Shown here piece by piece: positions 1 through 14,214 of a stretch of 64,000 nucleotides of DNA. The stretch is from Smittium culicis (taxonomy: Eukaryota > Kickxellomycota > Harpellomycetes > Harpellales > Legeriomycetaceae). The notes under the pieces were generated by a model. The model had not been told where the DNA came from and did not search any database. It saw only the letters and a program-made list of their open reading frames with translations. The translations under genes and the position numbers were made by a program. Location: the NCBI GenBank assembly GCA_001970855.1, contig LSSN01000154.1:1-64000 (forward strand), read 5' to 3'. The first letter of the stretch is position 1, and every line of letters starts with the position of its first letter.

Positions 1-3000
1 TATTTTATTTTTTAATTAACAGAAAAATTTAAATAGAAAAGCATATTTATTTAAACTTGAATATAATTGCTACCCTTCCAATGATACTTAGGTTTCTATA
101 GCTATTCAAATTATCAGATATAACACACCCTCTGATTTATAGCGTGGATTCTTTTAAAACAGTGATTTCAATATTTGACATCGATATTTTTGAACCTGGC
201 TTTAAAAATTAAACCTGTTATTTTGAGACCGAAATAAATATAGTCAATATATCTTTATCATCCGCGAGCTATTTAATTGGGAAGTACATACTCCTTGGCC
301 AGCTCAAATCCGCGTGTATAATAAGCATTACTTTTTAAATTAATTCTCGAATTCAACTCGTATGACCAATTCCAACTATATCATTAAACTAGCCGCACAA
401 TGTATATGTATATTATCAAACTTTATATCATTGTTTTTAGTACTCTTAAAACGTTTATATATTTTTAATATTAGAGACGATCATTCTCATATCAATCCTT
501 TCCAATAATCTGATTATCACTACAATTAAATGTCCACATATACTTTAATGTGAATTAAGAAAAAATAATGCTTTTTTATTAGGAGATTTTCTTGCTAATT
601 GATACTCAAGAGCTATCATAAGAATATCTTATCCAACGATGCGATTAGACACCTAGAAAACTCGATTTTACACATTAAAAATAATATAAAATTTATTTTT
701 TTGAATGCATTCAAGAAAGCTACTCAGATAATCTCAGAAACCTATAAATCGATCATTTTTTCATAATTCCAAAAGTTAAAGCTTGTACAAAATATAAAAA
801 TATTAATTCAAATTTTATGATTGACTAATATTGAACAGTCTTTTATTAAAGCTTAACAGGCTGTATTTTCTAATTTATTACTTTAATAATATTACAAAAG
901 ATCTTAAAATTTACACCATATATTTTATTCAACCATTAAAGATCTTATACTAATCAAAGAAAGCTAAAATAAACAATTTTTTATCCCCAATTTAAAAAAA
1001 TTTCTATAAATCTCATATAAGCTCTCGTCTTTATAAGGAAATCAACAACCAAAACTTCTTTCAAGAAATTCGATGCCACACCTTTTGGTTTATCTTTAGG
1101 AATCTTAAAACCTTTCTAAAACAAGCCTGATCTAATATCCGCTGTTTTAAATTCCTTGACCTTTAATATAACTTGTACGCTTTTGTTAAAACGTTTAATT
1201 AAAATAGTCTTGCTTTCAGCATACTCAATACACCTTTTTAAATGAATTTTATTTAAAGCATACTCATGATAGCTAACCCTGTGACAAGCCAAACTACACA
1301 CAAATCTAAATACTCAATCGGTTATATCCCTTTCTTTATTCTAAACAATTACAATTTCTATTCGAATTCACAATTTATCAATTAACGCTATGCAGCTAGT
1401 TCTCTTTAATTAAAGTTTTATTGCTTAACATCTATATAATTTGTAATATCGATTAATATCATTATTCTGTACTATTAAAATTACTCTTGACATATACAAA
1501 CTCGTATATAGCTCTATATGACCTTGATTACATTCATTACGGATCTAAAAGTTTGTGATAATTTATTTAAAATTCTTAAAAGTAGAGTTTTAATACCGAG
1601 GATTAAATTTCTCCTAATAAGATACCTTAAAACTTACCTTTTTTTAGGCTTTGTTTTTTTATTAAATACATTCTCTAATCAGTAGTTTTTAGGCCTCCAA
1701 ATTTCATTAACGCATACCATACATTTGAAAATTCAAACTCCTACTGGTATTAACACAAATACCTTTGAATCGAGTCGATAGTGTTCAATTTAATCTAATT
1801 TATTAATGAAATACCCAAAGCAAGAAACATTAAATCTACAGAAATACAAATGAAAATGTATCCCACTCAACTTTCTCAGAAACTAGTGAAACGAGTGTTT
1901 CCAAATAATATCCGGCAATTTTGAACTGATAAGGTCAAACAGATTCCAATATCATATTTTTAGAGGCTCTGCGAGTATTTTGATCTTACAATTATCCATA
2001 AAACCGCTTATCAGAAATAGCATGATTTATAGTTAAATCTGGTGGTATCTATTTTTGCTCAAATTCTACCAAAGTAATACCTTCATTTAAAAGTTTAAAG
2101 AACAATAATAAGAAAATGATAGCAAAAATTTAAAATATTAGTGCTGGATTTACACTTATTAATTATTTTTAGTTGAGAGCTGTCTGACTAGCTTCAATCA
2201 AAAAATTTTAGAGAGCCATAATTGAAGATTTAATTAATTATTCTATACTATAGCTAGACTGAAATCGCATAATTCCAAATCTTCAACGATTTAAAAAAAA
2301 CTAATACCACTATTTTTGGCAATAAGAGCCTAAAATATAAATATTCTAGTACTTTTCAAAAAAGTATATTCAAATGTTGATACAGCATTACCATCTTTGT
2401 TGGTTACCTTTAAGGAGATATTTCTAGATGTACAATGACACAAAATAATATGTGATTTGACCCACTAGAAAATTACAATTACAAATTTGTAAAAATATAT
2501 TAACAGATGACAACAGTAAAATCCTCTTTGAACATATTTTAATATTATAGGTGTGTATTCATAGAACATATTCTACCTACGTATAGTTTATCTATTTCTA
2601 GTAGTATAAAATGTAATTTTTTTTTAAAAAATCAAAAAATTAGTCATTCTAAAACCCAGTTGTGATTGAAGCGTTTGCGTTATCCTTCTAATTAAAAAAA
2701 AAAGAAAACGACTTTAGTATGTAAAAATTTTACGACCTTTAAAAAATATAATTATTGTTCCGTTCATTCGAATTTCTGATTTTACTTTCTCTGAGAACCC
2801 AGATGCTTATGATTTCTCTGAATAAGATTTAAATAATAAATTTAAGCTTAACGAGTTAATATAAATCAATAATTTTAAAAATAGTCCCAATCTATATTTT
2901 CTGACTTTTTACATCAAATATTTCTATTGAAATTACATGTTCAACTCATGAATTTTCATATCTAAAATTTTTTTTGGTTGTGGCTATTTTTTAATTTCAA

Positions 3001-4493
3001 ATATAAAATTAGCCATCTTATAGTCTTCTAAGTGTGAAATAAATTTCTGTGGTTTACGAATTTCAATGTCGTGTTTGGTTAAGTAATCTAATAATATTTC
3101 AAAACATAATTATACAATACTTGTTTGAGTATATTGTAGGAAAGGGTCAATATTTTAGATGACAGAAATCTCTTTAGAAAACCATCTCGAAGGAGGAAGG
3201 GTTGGTAGGACCACCGCCGTTTGGAATAATTACTATACTTAAATCCAACATTAGACAGAAAAATAGATATCAGTCATTATAGTAGCTTATTTTAGGAGAG
3301 CTGTATTGATCATCCCCGCGTTTGAGTTGAAGCTTATTTTTTATTTTTTTTTTTTTTAATTTTTTTTTGAAGCCTATTTTTTATTTACATTTTTTGGCGT
3401 ATTTTCTAGTTAGGGACTGAATGATATCAATGAGTTCTACTTTTTTTTTAAAAATATTAATTAATCACAGATTGTAACTATGCCATTTATCTTAATAAAA
3501 GTATTGTCTGTGAGGATCATTCAGTTGGTAGATTGATTTGATTTCCCATTATGTACGCAGCCGGTAGACTAATAAAAGAGTTTATTTTTACTAAGATGTC
3601 TGTTCTTTTATGTTTTCAGGCAACTATGCTATTTAATTTTTTTCAGGTAAATTATTTTTTTCAGAATATTTTCTAGTATTTTTATCTAGCTTGTAAAATT
3701 TAACGATTGGAAATAAAAAACAGTATAAGATGTGATATCTCTTAAATCATTTAAACCAAAACTTTATTTTGTCTTTTAAAATAATAGAAAAATAATAGTC
3801 TTTATATAGCTTTCTTTGACTATAAGATACCTTGCTTAAATTTAAACATGGGTTACTTTATGTATAAGTTTTAGTTTGGCTTTGTATAGCATGAATTAAA
3901 CTGTTGATAATAAATATAAAATATTTAAACTAAATTGTTTCATTTATAAATTATTAATATAAAAATTGATGATATGTATCTTTAATTTATTAAATCATGA
4001 TGTAGAATATCACTACTAGTAATATTTAAAGCTAAAATACAATTAATTATATATTTATTGTCGATTATTTTAAGATATCAGTGGTGATATTAATTGCTGG
4101 TTGTATCTAAAATTAGATCGCTTCTAAATATTCTTGCATACTATGCATTTGTGATGGCTTTAATTTAAATATAAAAACTTGAGGCTTAAGAAAATAAAAT
4201 TATGGTCTCTGAATGGCATGTTGATACAATTAAATTAGGAAATTAAAAAAAGTTATAATAATTAAAAAAATTTTTTGGATGGCAGATTTATAAAAAACGA
4301 AATCTTTAGAATCTAGTGAATTTTTTTTATGCTAAATTAGTTTTGGCAGTTTTATAGGTTTAGAGTGGGAAAATAATTATTGGAGGGTGAGAAGGGATAG
4401 ATTTATATAAGATAATATATTTTTGAAGAAGATTAAATTATTATAGAAAAGATTAAAGTGTAAGCATAATATTATAGAAGGAATAATTAGAAA
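1..4493. other. AT-rich intergenic region without recognisable genes
   Basis: No reading frame here has protein-like composition or a recognisable motif, and stop codons are dense in all frames. Long A/T runs are frequent (for example around 2615-2640 and 3335-3370). A small patch at about 3175-3330 is visibly richer in G and C but carries no open frame I can identify. The stretch from about 4200 is the 3' flank of the minus-strand Nudix gene. Confidence 0.7.
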
Positions 4494-5724
4494 TTACAAT
4501 TTATTTGGAGGAGTAGAAGAAAATTTAATTCCAGGAATATTGACGACATTTTCAACAATTTGGACAATCTTTTTTCCAGTTTTTGATTTGGATACTAAGA
4601 CACGATGTAGAGGTTTTTTGTTGTCGCCAAGGCCGTTGATATCAATATCATCTTTGAACTGGATATTGTACAGGTGGTCGCCAGGTAGGGTATAAATCTT
4701 AATTCTAGGGAAAGGTTTTAAATTCAAGTAAGAGGTGAATGGTTTTATTCCTTCGACAGAATCTTTATAAATAGCAAATTTTTGGAGGTCTTGCCATTTT
4801 GAGAATAATTGCATTTGGTTTAACATGTAGACTTGAGGAGTGATGGTGGAAATCTCATCATTGCAAAAGGCATCATATAGTTTATCAGGCGTTCTCCAGT
4901 CAAGGTATAATAATTCGTCAGTCTGGGGAAACATAGTCTGTTGGTTGTTTGGGTTTAGATGGGGGTATATTTGGGATAAGAGATAGCGATCATGTTCAGA
5001 TTGAGAAATATTGAGCATGAAAAATTGAACGTCCCATCTCCTAGGAGACTGTTTGGGGGTTATCCAGCGTGAAAAGTAATGCAGTCTACTGGTTAGTAGA
5101 GTGAGATTATAATTTTTAATGAAATCGATAAATTCTAAATTGGATGAATTTTTAATATGTCCAGAGGGGGGAGGGGAGGATAATAGGAAGCCAGTTTCTT
5201 CGAAGGTTTCACGAATAGCACAAATTTTAAAGTCTAGTAGAGAGATGTCTTGGGGATCGAGGCTATTTATGTTAAAGCTATTATTTTGGATATTAGAGTG
5301 GTCAGTGAGGTTTTTCCAATCAGGCAAGCCATCAGAGAAGTCAATTTTTCCGCCTGGGAAAACATGGGCACCACCAAAGCTTCCTTTATCTATTCTTTTA
5401 TAAACAAATACAAAATAAATATAAAATTTTATAGAATAGAGATATAATGATAATACCTTTTTGCCATAAGAACTTTGTAATTATACTTCTTGAGGCTAAA
5501 TTTGGACTCATCGGTATCTGAACCAAGTAAAGGAGCGGTGATGATCAAGCTAAAGCCAAAAACAAAAACGGGTGATTTAGTCAACAGAAAGAACGATAAT
5601 GCAATATAATAAATAATTTAAACTAAAAACGTGAAATAATAATAGAAAAATATATTTACGAGGAGCTTGGAATTAAATTTGGGGCAATTGTGCTGGCATA
5701 TTTGGTATATTTTTTGTTTTTCAT
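4494..5724 (-). CDS. NUDT19-like Nudix hydrolase, 3 exons, about 352 aa
   Basis: Exons on the minus strand are 5724-5660, 5549-5457 and 5394-4494; introns of 110 and 62 nt begin GTAAAT and GTATTA and end in AG. The ATG at 5724 opens MKNKKYTKYA; exon 1 runs into PSSSLIITAP across the first junction. The Nudix fold is shown by GGAHVFPGG (residues 60-68) followed by the Nudix box with RETFEETGF (114-122), which supplies the metal-binding glutamates; the loop between them is longer than in compact Nudix enzymes. This layout and the length of about 350 aa match the NUDT19/NUDT7-related group, which hydrolyses CoA derivatives in peroxisomes or mitochondria. The C-terminus (PPNKL) is not a classical SKL peroxisomal signal, so location is open. 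The gene is divergent from the WD40 gene at 7356, with 1.6 kb between them. The family call is firm; the substrate is inference. Confidence 0.85.
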
Positions 5725-7355
5725 TTTCAATAGAGGGAAAGATGGGTGGGGATAGAGCAAAAAAAGTAGCTTTAGTTAAAAAATAACAAAAGGATAAGGG
5801 GGAAAGAAGTCTAAAAGAAAATGAAGTACTGAAATCTAGTAAATACGAGTAAAATAGAAGTTTATACAGAAAAAATATATACAAGTGACGTTATATAATA
5901 TTGGAGAGAAGTGAGTGTGGAAGTGTCGTTATAGAAAGCTAGGGAAGGAGGAGCAAGAGAGCGGTGTGGTGGAGAGAAAGGGCGGAGTGGAAGATTGGCA
6001 GCGCGGTGCCATGTTTCAGGCCAGATACTATATTATGAGAGAACTGAAGACAAAATAACATAGAAACTGTTGAATAAAGCTCAAGTAAAACCCGATGCCT
6101 ATAATAGACATTGACTCCATAAGGCGCGGCCAAGAGGCTACATTACTAGATCTCTGGGCAGGATTGTAAAAATATATTTAACCATCGCAGCCAAGAATCT
6201 CATTTACAGAGATTCATTAATATTAGAGGAATTTTTTTCTATTAGCAGTGCAGCAGTATTATAGGGGGAAACATCGTTAAATGTAGCAAACTTACTCGGT
6301 GCCTTTTTCATTAGCTTCATATTTTTTACAGCCTAATTACCTATTGATAAATTGGTTGTATACGAATGAATATATGTATTGGCTCAGCAAAACGCTATCA
6401 GCAAATAGTAGTTCAGATCAGCTTTAGCAAGTCAACGATATTTTACAAAAGCCAAAATACGTGGATAGCTCAAATATATACTTTACTTTACTTTGCTTCA
6501 GTCCACTCCACTCCACTCCACCCTCTCTCCCATCTACTTTACTTGCCTATTCAGTCCTGGATCAAGTCTACATTCTTAATCTCAATACCAATTATTCAGT
6601 CCTAGATCATGACTATACTCTTAATCTTGATTTATATTTGGATCAGCTATCTTGTATATATAGGGTGTGTGGTGTATTTTCAATAATTCAATATGAGAGT
6701 ACAGTTATGTAGAATAATTGACCAATCATTCAAGCCTCAAACATTGCCATATTTTCTTTTTGAGTTTCCTTAATTGCTGAAGCATCTATAAAGTAGCAAA
6801 TAGTATTACTTTATAGCAAAATTGGCCTATAGAGTACAATCATTCGAAATTAACAGTTCAGCCAATAAATGTACAGATCATAAATTAAACTTCTTTTCTA
6901 TTGGACTAAACCATTACTTTTATGTTTACTATACTGCAAAATGGGGTTTTAGGCACTCAAATAAAATAAAAAACTCTTTAAATTATCATTCACTATTTCA
7001 AATGCTTTTTCACAGAAAAATAGAATCTGTATCAATTTAACAATTACTCAAAATTAGCGATCGAATTCAACACCACCTATTATAATCAATAAACCCTCTC
7101 CAACACTAAATAAAATCAAAACTAAGCTCAATAGTGCATCTTCAAATCCTATAAAACACGCTCACATTATTACCCTCAATAACACTACGCCGACTCTCTT
7201 ATTTCTAATTCGCTATTCATTTTACTAAATTTACCATATTGATATACCCACCTCATCTATCTTCTAAAGATTGAATATTTATATCAGGTATACCACATTT
7301 CTTTTCTTATTTACCCAGGCCATATATACCTCTTCAACAGCCTTTTTCACTAGTA
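5725..7355. promoter_or_regulatory. Shared upstream region of the divergent Nudix and WD40 genes
   Basis: This 1.6 kb spacer separates two divergently transcribed genes and so should hold both promoters. It is less AT-rich than the deserts, especially at 5900-6180 and 6480-6660. No convincing coding frame is present: the short open frames lack ATG starts or family resemblance. A pyrimidine-rich CACTCC tandem lies near 6500, and a two-copy 45-bp repeat follows it. No specific factor-binding site could be assigned. Confidence 0.45.
6549..6638 (+). repeat. Two-copy 45-bp imperfect tandem repeat
   Basis: The motif ATTCAGTCCTGGATC recurs 45 bp later as ATTCAGTCCTAGATC, and the similarity continues through ACTCTTAATCTTGA-like sequence in both copies. 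The copies differ by scattered substitutions. It sits in the spacer between two divergent genes; no function is evident. Confidence 0.7.
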
Positions 7356-10300
7356 ATGAGCGGAAATAGATTTTCTTTTTTTTCTAAAAAAAAGTCCGAC
7401 TCCTCCTCTCTCAATCCTCATCACAACCAACCAAACCCTCCTCACAATCCTCAACACAGCCAACCAAACCCTCCTCACAATCCTCATCACGGCCAACTAA
7501 GCCATGCTGTCGATAGTAGGTCGCCATGGAATCAGTCTTTAAACCCGAATATACCCAATAATCAGTATAGCGGAAACTCCTTTTCCAATAATGGCTACCC
7601 TAAAGCTTCCCAAAATTTTACAAACGCAAACAACTCCCAACCAAATCCTTACCAGAATCAACCTCCTCTAATCAACTCTAATAGGTATAACTCTAACTAT
7701 TCTGATTCTCCCCAATTCAATCAATTACGTCCGCCTCCAAATAATTACCCTCAACAGCCCCAAAGCCAAAACTACTCAAGCCAATATCCAAATAACTCCT
7801 TCCCCGCCAATTCCTCCACTGTAAATGATTTTTCTCAACCTCACCGAATTAGTAGCCACATAAAATTTACTGACGATCTTAACAACTTTCCCCAAAATTT
7901 TAATGATAACTCCCCAAATCCAAATTACTCAACAAGCGTGCAAACACCAAACCCTATTTACAGTACCAATAATTTATCCAATGACAGCCAAGCTATTTTC
8001 AGTGATCACCTTCCGATTGAAAATCATTCTATTCAAACCCCTAACTCTCATACAAAAGACTTCTCACAAAAAACCAATCTCCATTCTCAAAATACTTCCC
8101 TATCTAAGACTGATGTCTATGTATAAAACGCTTTATTTCTAATATTTTTGTTCTTACTTTTTCGAAAAAAAACCAATTCTTTTTATTCGTTATCTAAACT
8201 TATTTAATATTATTTTAGCCTTCGCAGAAACGTACCCCATCTACATTCTCTGCGTCTCCTATCACTCCTACAGCATCAAAAAGATTCAAACCTCTCGATT
8301 CTCCACCTCCTCAAAGTATCCAATTTTATTAACTATTTACCTATTCTCCACCCTCCATTTTTTTATTTAAATTATACACTCTATAATTTTATCCTTTTTA
8401 GATGTTGACTCTAAAATTTTAAATGAAGTATCAAATTATGTAAATAAAGTAAACTCCGTTCTTGCTTCCAGCACTACTGAAATCGAGTCTAATAGTGCAC
8501 CTCTTTTGAAAACGATAGACTCTGTCTCTTATAACCTAAGCTCCCGCGAAGTTGTTAGAGACCTTCGATTATTAATTAGCTTAGTAATTAATTAATGCAT
8601 ATTTCTTTTTATCATTCTATCATACATGCCTTACTTTTCTATAGTCTAACATAATCTAATACCATAACAAGCACCATTTTCTCATTCAAGGAACCTAGGA
8701 TATTTTCTTATGTATTTTATAAAATTTCTTATATAGATGGAAACTGAAAAGTCAAAGTTTGCCCAACACAATTTAAAGGTATCTACATGTATTCTATCTC
8801 TAATTATATTAAAGTTTAAAATTTTTATTGTGTCTTGATTAGATTCTAACTTTTACCGTTTTCATTTTTTCCCTCATTTTTTTATTTTTGTTCTTTAAAT
8901 AACTCAGGCTCAAGAATCTGCAAAGTTTTTAGTAGAGACTTGTGAGCTAATTGAGAAGCGTGCTGAAATGTTAATCGAAGCATACAAGGACTCGCCTTCG
9001 ATTTCTGAAAGTAGCCTTCGTCAAAATATCGAATCTAAGGATAGAAAAGATAACATCGACGCATCCACATCCAGTTCAAGACCCATTCATTCTCATGTTC
9101 AAAATAGTAACGCCCAGATAGAGCCCTCCCCAAAATCTTCTAGCCATATTTCTAATGAAGATTATTCTTCTGAAAATGATCAATCAGATTCCGCAAAATC
9201 AAACCTAAATAAACCTGCAGCCTCAAAAAAGAAGAGTTCAAGCATCAGCGATCCCAAACTACCATCAAGGCATAAAACTGAAATAAAATTCAGCTCTTCA
9301 AATAGTACAATTCCATCTTCAAAAATTAACATTAAAGACTTTTCTAATTCATCATCTTTGAATACAAAAGATAGCCTTGATATTGTTTACAGAGCCAAAA
9401 GAGATCTCTTGTATAGTCTTCAATCCGTTCCCGTTAAGAATTTTAGACGAAAGCCTAGAGGCTTAATTGTAAAAGAATTATTTGCTATGGACTCTAGTTT
9501 TGCCATGTCTGCTATTACTGGTTCTTTGGATGGCTCACTTCAGTTTTGGAATGTAAATTCTAGATCAGTTCTAGAAGATGGTACAATTACTTTCCCAAGA
9601 AAACAGTTCCCCGAACACTTATCGTTGGTTTCAAATAACACTTTATGCGCAGTTTTATCAAAAACAAACGATGATAACAATTCAGAACAACACGTTTCTA
9701 AAAATAATCCCCGAAAAAACTCGTCATCAGAAGCTGATAGCTCATTAGCACTTATCACAGTTGATTCTATTAGCGATAAATCAGTTCAACATTCAATAAA
9801 TTATATTCAAGAAGACGACTCTTCTCAAAAGAGAAACATTTCCGTTGTGTCTCCCGTATCTGGAAACTTTTATTCAAATGATGATAGAATTGTATTTGCT
9901 ACCGCAGGGCATGACAAACGTCTTGATTTATGGAACATCGAATTCGATTCTTTAAAACAGCCTTTCACAAATGGGGTATACCCAATTGCCAGCTGTCACT
10001 CCTCTAGCATACAAGCTCTTTGTTTCGAAAATACTAGATCCTGGTTATTTTCAGGCGGCTCCGATTGTAGGTTTCAAGTTACTGACTTGAGTTCTGAATC
10101 AGTGCTATCAAATACAAAATATAATGACAGGGTAATAATTTTAAATAAAAAAAAATGTTAAATGATATATTTATTTTTTACATATAAAGCTTTAAAAGAA
10201 ATATTATCACTAATTCTATTACTTTGATTATTTCTATAACTAGATTAATAACATTTTGATACACCCTGAAAACCCCAATATTCTGCTTATTAAGTAACCC

Positions 10301-10895
10301 ATTAAATTTATCCCATATGCACTAATCCCGACCTAATCTCCTTTTTTTATTTACTTTTTTTAGTTTTGCATCAGTCCGCGATCAGTTTAGATTAATAGAC
10401 CTAAGAGCACCTCTTTTTTCCCCAAAGCTTGCGCTTCAGTTTGGATATCCTAGTGAAAAAAATCAGTCACGATATGTTGTTCCCGCATTTGATCCTGAAG
10501 GAAAATACGTTATAAGCGGTTTACATGATACTACGGAAGGCGAAGGAGGGCTGTTTTTATGGTTTCAAAATCTTTGTTATTTTCTGTTGTTGATTACTAC
10601 TAATTTATACCCTCATCTAGTTACCTTTTTATACTAATATTAAATTTGATTCTCATATAGGGATATAAGGTTTTCTAACGTTGCAAAAACTACACCACAG
10701 TCGATCCCAATACATGGTATAAAAAATACTAAACTTCTAAATGTATTTTATTTAATCATTTTCGTTCATATAATCCAAATAGAAAAACGAGTCTTATCAG
10801 CGCAATTTGTCCCTAACGAAAAGAAGCTGCTTACAATTAGCAGTGATATCACCTTAACCTTTACAGACTACAAAACAACAATATCATCAAAATAG
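7356..10895 (+). CDS. WD40-repeat protein with disordered N-terminus, 9 exons, about 908 aa
   Basis: Exons: 7356-8120, 8219-8315, 8402-8583, 8737-8778, 8908-10131, 10244-10293, 10364-10561, 10661-10716, 10783-10895. All junctions are GT-AG and keep one frame to TAG at 10893. The N-terminal 255 residues are rich in N, P, Q and S, with a short repeat of NPHHNQPNPPH. About residues 290-390 look helical and charged, plausibly coiled coil. From about residue 545 a beta-propeller is indicated by GSLDGSLQFWNV, AGHDKRLDLWNI, SGGSDCRFQVTDL, VRDQFRLIDLR and GGLFLWDIR. The small exon 6 is supported by HPENPNILLI, a typical WD-blade start. I do not recognise the specific family; a scaffold role is the most that can be inferred. 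The exon 3 donor at 8584 is the least certain boundary. Confidence 0.8.
7413..7499 (+). repeat. 33-bp in-frame tandem repeat in the WD40 gene
   Basis: A 33-nt unit beginning AATCCTCATCACAACCAACC occurs at 7413-7445 and 7446-7478, with a partial third copy at 7479-7499. It encodes an 11-residue unit, NPHHNQPNPPH, NPQHSQPNPPH, then a partial NPHHGQ. The low divergence at DNA level suggests recent slippage or unequal exchange. Confidence 0.85.
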
Positions 10896-13800
10896 AAAAT
10901 TTAAAATTAGTTTTAGTATAGAAATAATAGTATTATTTTTCTTTCTTCTTAAGCCTTACCTAAACTAGAAAATTAGCACAATGAAGCGAGATAAATAGCC
11001 TATATCTAAATAATCAATTCCGAGATTATGTACATATCATATTTATTTATAATCTATAAGTAAATAAATAAATGGATGTTTTCTAGCTACAACTTGAAAC
11101 ATTTTTTTCATTCTTATATTCTCGATCTTCATTGAATATTGATCCGATTTACTCATTATGAAAAACTGAAGGAAAAAATCAAAGTTAATAAAAAATTATA
11201 ATTCTGATGAATGTGTATTTGAATAATAATATCTACCAGTTTCATGATCTTTTTTCCAAAAAATTCGTTATAATGGTTTTACTTGTTTATTATGAAAATA
11301 ATAATAAAGTTTCATAAATATTATCCTAAAGATTAATCAGGTTTAAATTACCATTATATTATTTTTTAATAAAGTAGATTTCAAAAAATTTTATAATATC
11401 AAATATTCTGTAATTTTCTCTGTGATTTAAATAATGAAAACTTGCAAAATCCCGCTTTATGTCGAACATTATATTTTTTTATAAAATAAAAATGAATTCT
11501 GAAATAAATAAAAAAAATAAGCTTCAAATAGTTAAATAATTAGTTTTGAAGGGCAAAATACAAGCTATTCATAAAAATAAAATAACTAAAAACTAAATAA
11601 GTCTAAACGAAAAGAATTTTTTTTATAGGTTGCATGTATATAAAATAAATTTATTCGCCTAGAAATTTTGGGTGTTTAATTTTACAAATTTATTGGATTA
11701 TTTATATTCAATAAAATTTATATTTTATTAAAAAGCCATGTTTACCATATTCTTTATATTAATAAACAATATTCAAAGATTTGCCATATTTAAAATACAT
11801 AAAATAAAAATATTATATTCTTTTGAAATTATTTTAAAAAATTTTTTTATAAAAAATATTTGATTCACATTAGTTCAGAAAAAATAAAACTACAAACAAT
11901 CTAAAAAATCATTATAAATACTGTATAAAAAATTCATTTTTTAAAATGATTAGATGTTATCTGGATTTATATTGAGGCATTCAAATTTATTTTATTGAAT
12001 TTCATTTTAATAATTCATAGTATAAAATGAACGATACATTAAAAAAGTGTTATAACAGCTAATAATAAATTAAAAGTTATAAATTAAAATAATTAGATAA
12101 TGAAAATCAAAACTTGCTTTTATTTCTCCATATATGTGCGATACAAGTTCTTAGTTGATGTGCTTTGAACATATGAATCATTAATAAAATCATTTATGTG
12201 TTTAGCTTTGTTATTTGTATGTAATTCTAATATTTTGAATATTTCATCAAATATTTAAGTAGAGTGAATCAATCTTTGAAAAATGTACATATTGGATATC
12301 AGGGAAAGCGGATCTATTTTTTTTTTTTTAGAAATTATACTAACTTATATAACAAGTTAAAGGTTTGGTTGTATCAGTTAAACCATTCGATGATATTTTC
12401 TAATCAAATCTATAAAAAAAGAAAATATAATTAGCCTGAAAAGCCTATTAAGAAAATTTTGGCTGCTAGAAATAATCTCCCATATATATAATTCACAGTT
12501 AACTAAACTGGTTTTATTTACGTTTATAAGTAGAATAAAGTAATGGTCTGAATATATCACACAACTACTATTATTTATGAACTAGTGATTTTATTCTATA
12601 TTGTACATGTGATGAGGATGTAAAGAAAAATCCATTTAGAAAAATACTATTTACAAAGTAGGAATGAAAAAACTTACTGAATTATGTTTATATAATTATC
12701 TAATAGGAAAAAGAGCATATATCGTAAAGATTTTACCAAGAGTTTATATTTCGATTAATCTTCATTTATTATGGAATTTACTATTTGAATGTAGTGAAGA
12801 GTATAACAATTAAGAAAATTTTAGTTGATTAAACTTTTTTAGTAGAACTAAAGAAGGGAGGGTTATTTTATGATATATATATATATATTTTCAAGAATTC
12901 GTGGTTACAAAATTGCTTTAAAGTTACTAGTTAATTTCGCTATAAAAAGAAATGCGCAAGACGTAAGTTTAATTGCTCCTTGAAAAAACTTGGTACAAAA
13001 AATTATTTGTCTTATACCAAGCTATTTAGACGACTTTAAATGAACATCTTTTAGTGGAATGCATTCGCTGGAGTAAAAAGTACTACACTTTATAATTATT
13101 ACAAAAAAAAATTATTCTTTGAAAACTAATCTCTAAATCTTTATTGCTTCCGATCTGAAAATCAAATAATTTCTTTGCCGATTTTATTTTACTCTTAATT
13201 ATTAAAAAACCAAAACTAAATGTCTATAAACAGATAAGCTGAATTTTATTTTTATTCCTTCTTTTACGATTTCATTTATATTATTAAAATATTTATTTAA
13301 TTTCATTAGTTTATATGACATTTTAATCTCAAACCCAAACCCAAAACCAAAAGTAGCAGTCGGTAAAAACTAGCTGCTAATTGAATTTCTGAAAATTAAC
13401 CTTTAATTACTAAATTTTATAATCTTACCATTTAGTATTTCTTTTAGATTCTGATAAAATATATTTAAAATAATTTCTTTAAATTATTAATTATTTATAT
13501 AAAAGTCAAGAAATGTATATAGGATATTTATTCATGTTTATATTGTAGTCTAATCTTTATTTAATATCGGGTTTTAAGCCATGGCGTATAAAATATATCG
13601 TAAATATAAAAATTTTTATTTAATCTAATCATTATCCAAACCATTTAATTGATTTTTTGCAAAAAGTACCCTGAATTTTTTTTGAAGCATAAATGCTCTA
13701 ATGATTTCATATTAATGCTTTATCTGATACCTAAAATCTGATTTCTGACTAGATTTGTTATTGGCCAAATCTGCTAGTAAATTTCGACATTCAATTGGAT

Positions 13801-14214
13801 AGAAAGATAAATGTATAAACTCTAATTTTATATAGATTTTCTAATTTCAAAAAAATTTAGTAAAAGATTTAAAAGATCGCACCTCTATTAAATAAAATAG
13901 TGTTTAGATCTGAGGTCGTTTTAATGGACCCTTTTTGTTTTATAAAAAAAAAACCTCTATTTTTTATTTACCTTTTATCATATCGAATTCCCAACTTAGA
14001 TACAACTGTATTATAAACTCTTAAACTACCTTTTGTATCAACTTTCAAACCTAAGCATTATAGATATCAAAACTAAAATCAGTGTTATAAATTTTTCGAT
14101 AATTCAGCTCTTTGCTTACCTCAATTCATATTATAGTATCGATTTTCAAGTATATCTATAAATCTAGCAAAAAATTTCAGCCCTATAGCGCTAAAAAAAA
14201 AAAGAAAAAAAAAA
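10896..14214. other. AT-rich spacer without recognisable genes
   Basis: This is 3.3 kb of very AT-rich sequence between the WD40 gene and the dihydrouridine synthase gene, both on the plus strand. Stops are dense in all frames and no domain-like peptide could be read. A short dinucleotide AT run lies near 12871-12888. An A-rich tract (about 14192-14214) directly precedes the next ATG and may be part of its promoter or leader. Confidence 0.65.
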
